64,000 nt of DNA, taken from Lachnospiraceae bacterium Zagget2 (lineage in GTDB: Bacteria; Bacillota; Clostridia; Lachnospirales; Lachnospiraceae). Shown here piece by piece: positions 62,191-64,000 of the stretch (position 1 is its first letter; each line of letters starts with the position of its first letter). The translations under genes were made by a program, and so were the position numbers. The stretch is from the NCBI GenBank assembly GCA_001941045.1, contig MSHD01000012.1:36937-100936 (forward strand), written 5' to 3'. Under the pieces are notes generated by a model that was not told the DNA's origin, did not search any database, and saw only the letters and a program-made list of their open reading frames with translations.

Positions 62191-62740
62191 TAACATCCGG
62201 CAGGTTCACGATCACCGGTTCATGCCCCATCGCCGGAATGATCTTCTCCATCAGATCGCGCGTTCTGATCCGCAGACTCGACGTGTTGATGCAGGGATGG
62301 CAGCCGATGTACTCCCCCTGCAGCACAGCCTCGTCAATCACAAGCCGCACGCGCTTTTCTTTGTCGTTCATCAGACCCATGACGCTGACTGAGCCCGGCG
62401 TAATATCCAGGAATTCCTCCATATACTGCTCCTTTGCGAAGGAGAGGCGTGCAACGCCGAGCTGCTTCGAGAGATCTTTCGTTTTAAATTTCTTATCTCC
62501 CGGTATCATCAGAAGATAGAAGTCCGTCTCCTGCCGGTTGCAGAGAAACAGATTCTTGCAGATCGTTGCCCGCAGCGCCAGATCGATCTCCTCGCAGGCC
62601 TCCATCGTCATCGCGACCTCATGATCCACGCGCATATATGGGACCCCGAGCTCGTCCAGCAGATCATATACCCGTATTTCTTTCTCAAGACGTCCTGCAT
62701 CGCTGACAGGACGCCCTTCCTGTAATTCCAGCATATCCAC
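62183..62740 (-). CDS. YbaK/ProX-type prolyl-tRNA editing deacylase
   Basis: This 185-residue stand-alone editing domain of the YbaK/PrdX/ProXp-ala superfamily hydrolyses tRNA(Pro) misacylated with alanine or cysteine. Typical blocks are VDHEVAMTMEACEEID, CKNLFLCN (with the conserved lysine), YLLMIPGDKKF and SVMGLMNDKEKRVRLVID, plus GCHPCINTSSLRI near the end. In Clostridia, related PrdX genes accompany D-proline reductase, but no prd genes are in view. It follows the flavoprotein gene by 11 bases. Confidence 0.88.
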   Translation of the reverse strand: MDMLELQEGRPVSDAGRLEKEIRVYDLLDELGVPYMRVDHEVAMTMEACEEIDLALRATICKNLFLCNRQETDFYLLMIPGDKKFKTKDLSKQLGVARLSFAKEQYMEEFLDITPGSVSVMGLMNDKEKRVRLVIDEAVLQGEYIGCHPCINTSSLRIRTRDLMEKIIPAMGHEPVIVNLPDVTE

Positions 62741-62751
62741 TCATTCCTTTC

Positions 62752-63240
62752 TTAATCCGGCTCGCCGATGCGCAGATTGGCCTTCGCGCTGAGCTCTGTC
62801 ACGCGCAGACGTGCCACTGCCGTCGCCTTCACAAGGCTTTTCTGATAGGGAAAATTCTTTGTCTCCTCGTGACGCGCCATAATAATCTGATCGAGCGCGT
62901 ACTGCTTCTCCTCCCCTTCGAGGAAATTGATGTCCGCGGTTCCCATGACACATTTATAGCGCATGGTCACGTCCCCGCGCTCCGGAATACACTCCAGCGC
63001 AACCGGAACGTCCATCTCGAAGGAACAGCGCCCGTTCTTTCGCATCAACTCATATTTTCGTCCCGCCTTCGCACCGTGAATATAGAGCGCAAGCCGCCCT
63101 TCCTCCATCCGCCAGGCAAAATTGACCGGGACTATGTAGGGAACATCCCCGTCCGCCAGCCCGAGGCGCACAATCTCACACTCGTCCACTATCTCAAGAA
63201 TTTTTTCAGAATCTGTCACTTCACGGTCTTTTCTTCTCAT
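62752..63240 (-). CDS. Pyridoxamine 5'-phosphate oxidase-like (NimA-type) flavoprotein
   Basis: This 162-residue split-barrel protein probably binds FMN or haem. It has the family opening RRKDREVTDSEKILEIVDEC, the strand LADGDVPYIVPVNF and LYIHGAKAGRKYELM, with the histidine typical of NimA-type 5-nitroimidazole reductase relatives; CSFEMD and YKCVMGTADI follow. Most members are not true PNPOx enzymes and resistance cannot be inferred from sequence. AGGAGGTGG precedes the ATG at 63240; a longer frame to 63279 overlaps the next gene. Confidence 0.85.
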   Translation of the reverse strand: MRRKDREVTDSEKILEIVDECEIVRLGLADGDVPYIVPVNFAWRMEEGRLALYIHGAKAGRKYELMRKNGRCSFEMDVPVALECIPERGDVTMRYKCVMGTADINFLEGEEKQYALDQIIMARHEETKNFPYQKSLVKATAVARLRVTELSAKANLRIGEPD

Positions 63241-63265
63241 GTTCCACCTCCTGTGGTCTGCCGAC

Positions 63266-64000
63266 TCAGATAAATGCAATCATATACAGCGGCAACGTAA
63301 TGATACGATCTGTACTCTCGCCTGTGTTTCCGTCTACCAGCTTATATCCATAACAGATATCTTTACGGCTCTTCATAAGTGATCGGAGTGAGCCTGCCCG
63401 TGTATTTCCACTCTTGACTTCGATCGGAAGTACCTTTCCGTCTTTCTGGATGATTACATCGATTTCTTTTTTCGTCGTCTCATTTTTATAGAAGTATAAT
63501 GGATACCCTTTTTTATAGAGGGCATCTGCGATGGCACATTCAAATATGCCCCCTTTGGAATTTCCCGTCAGGGTATTTTCTACAATGTGCTGTTTTAACG
63601 AGAAGTCCTTCATCGCCATCAGCAGTGACAAATCTGTCGTATAGGCCCGGAAGAAATCGTCCCTTGCATAATCATCCAGATCAAACCGGATGTCTGTCAC
63701 ACGTCTGCACACATGCACGATATCTGCGCGGAGCAGCCATTCAATACTTGAAAAATATTTTTGTGCCCTGCCGCCATGCTCCACTTCCTTGTATTGAAAT
63801 TTATGATTTTCTTTATCCAGCAGCTGCTTCGCAAGGGAAAGGTAACATTTCTCTGCTTTTACTTTTTCTTCAGCCGTTGCATAATGCGCGATGTCATACT
63901 GATATCCCTGCAGGAGACTCCTCTGTATGCGATCAACCTCCCTGAAATCCTTTGTATCTACGTACTTTTGTACTGCTTCCGGCATACCGCCTGTCGCAAT
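63266..64000 (-). CDS. AAA_14/DUF4143-type ATPase, C-terminal part (cut by window edge)
   Basis: The frame is open to the last base of the window (ATGGMPEAVQKY at the edge). Residues visible (244) match the second half of AAA_14/DUF4143 proteins: the GGMPEAV motif that follows the ATPase domain, a helical linker, and a C-terminal PD-(D/E)XK-like domain. The latter contains KGGIFECAIADAL, KKEIDVIIQKDGKVLPIEVKSG and its Asp-Glu-Lys triad. The Walker motifs lie beyond the window. Function is unknown; these genes are common, often mobile and present in many copies. The stop lies 25 bases before the NimA-like start. Confidence 0.85.
   Translation of the reverse strand: MATGGMPEAVQKYVDTKDFREVDRIQRSLLQGYQYDIAHYATAEEKVKAEKCYLSLAKQLLDKENHKFQYKEVEHGGRAQKYFSSIEWLLRADIVHVCRRVTDIRFDLDDYARDDFFRAYTTDLSLLMAMKDFSLKQHIVENTLTGNSKGGIFECAIADALYKKGYPLYFYKNETTKKEIDVIIQKDGKVLPIEVKSGNTRAGSLRSLMKSRKDICYGYKLVDGNTGESTDRIITLPLYMIAFI

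Overview
The window looks like a chromosomal segment from a Gram-positive anaerobe of the Clostridia, most likely a Lachnospiraceae gut-type bacterium. The reasons are the gene order (mreBCD, PBP2, minCDE, rodA and mgsA in one run; sepF with yggS; aroB-lspA-rluD), the Gram-positive surface proteins, strong AGGAGG-type ribosome binding sites and G+C-rich housekeeping genes. No rRNA, tRNA, CRISPR array or insertion sequence was seen.

Left arm (1-2437, + strand): the 3' half of asnA, a GreA/GreB-type elongation factor, a D-lyxose isomerase-type cupin and an HD-domain protein. They converge on a long minus-strand block.

Housekeeping block (2441-23444, - strand), read from high to low coordinates. 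First comes a metabolic set: an aluminium-resistance/methionine gamma-lyase-like PLP enzyme, a 101-residue unknown and two FAD-dependent oxidoreductases. Next is a cell-shape and division run: DUF4321-like, radC, mreB, mreC, mreD, PBP2, minC, minD, minE, rodA, mgsA and a D-Ala-D-Ala carboxypeptidase. Then a four-gene unit with its own promoter: small P-loop protein, HlyD-like membrane protein, yggS and sepF. Last is aroB-lspA-rluD. The middle of this block encodes the elongasome, division-site selection and wall trimming.

Surface-protein island (23637-59226, - strand): four giant secreted proteins, here called A (3912 aa), B (about 2080 aa if whole), C (about 2960 aa if whole) and D (2666 aa). 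All have signal peptides followed by acidic, Thr/Ser/Glu-rich linkers. A carries ten copies of an unfamiliar beta-rich module. B carries a CAP/SCP domain, C a long BspA-type leucine-rich repeat array, and D DUF285 repeats, a propeller-like region, CARDB-like and Big_2-like domains. B, C and D end in the same nine-unit, roughly 2.35-kb cassette, which is nearly identical at DNA level. Their leaders fall into two other groups (A with B, C with D), so the set is mosaic. B is interrupted by one in-frame TAG, and C by one extra base in a T5 tract that reads T4 in both sister copies. A small MNT-type nucleotidyltransferase gene is translationally coupled to C. None of the four shows an LPXTG motif or a familiar wall-binding repeat.

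Right arm (59372-64000, - strand): an Rpn-like PD-(D/E)XK protein, an AlbA_2/HATPase putative regulator whose promoter carries three CAACTT-type repeats, a YbaK-type prolyl-tRNA deacylase, a NimA/PNPOx-like flavoprotein and the C-terminal part of an AAA/DUF4143 protein cut by the window edge.
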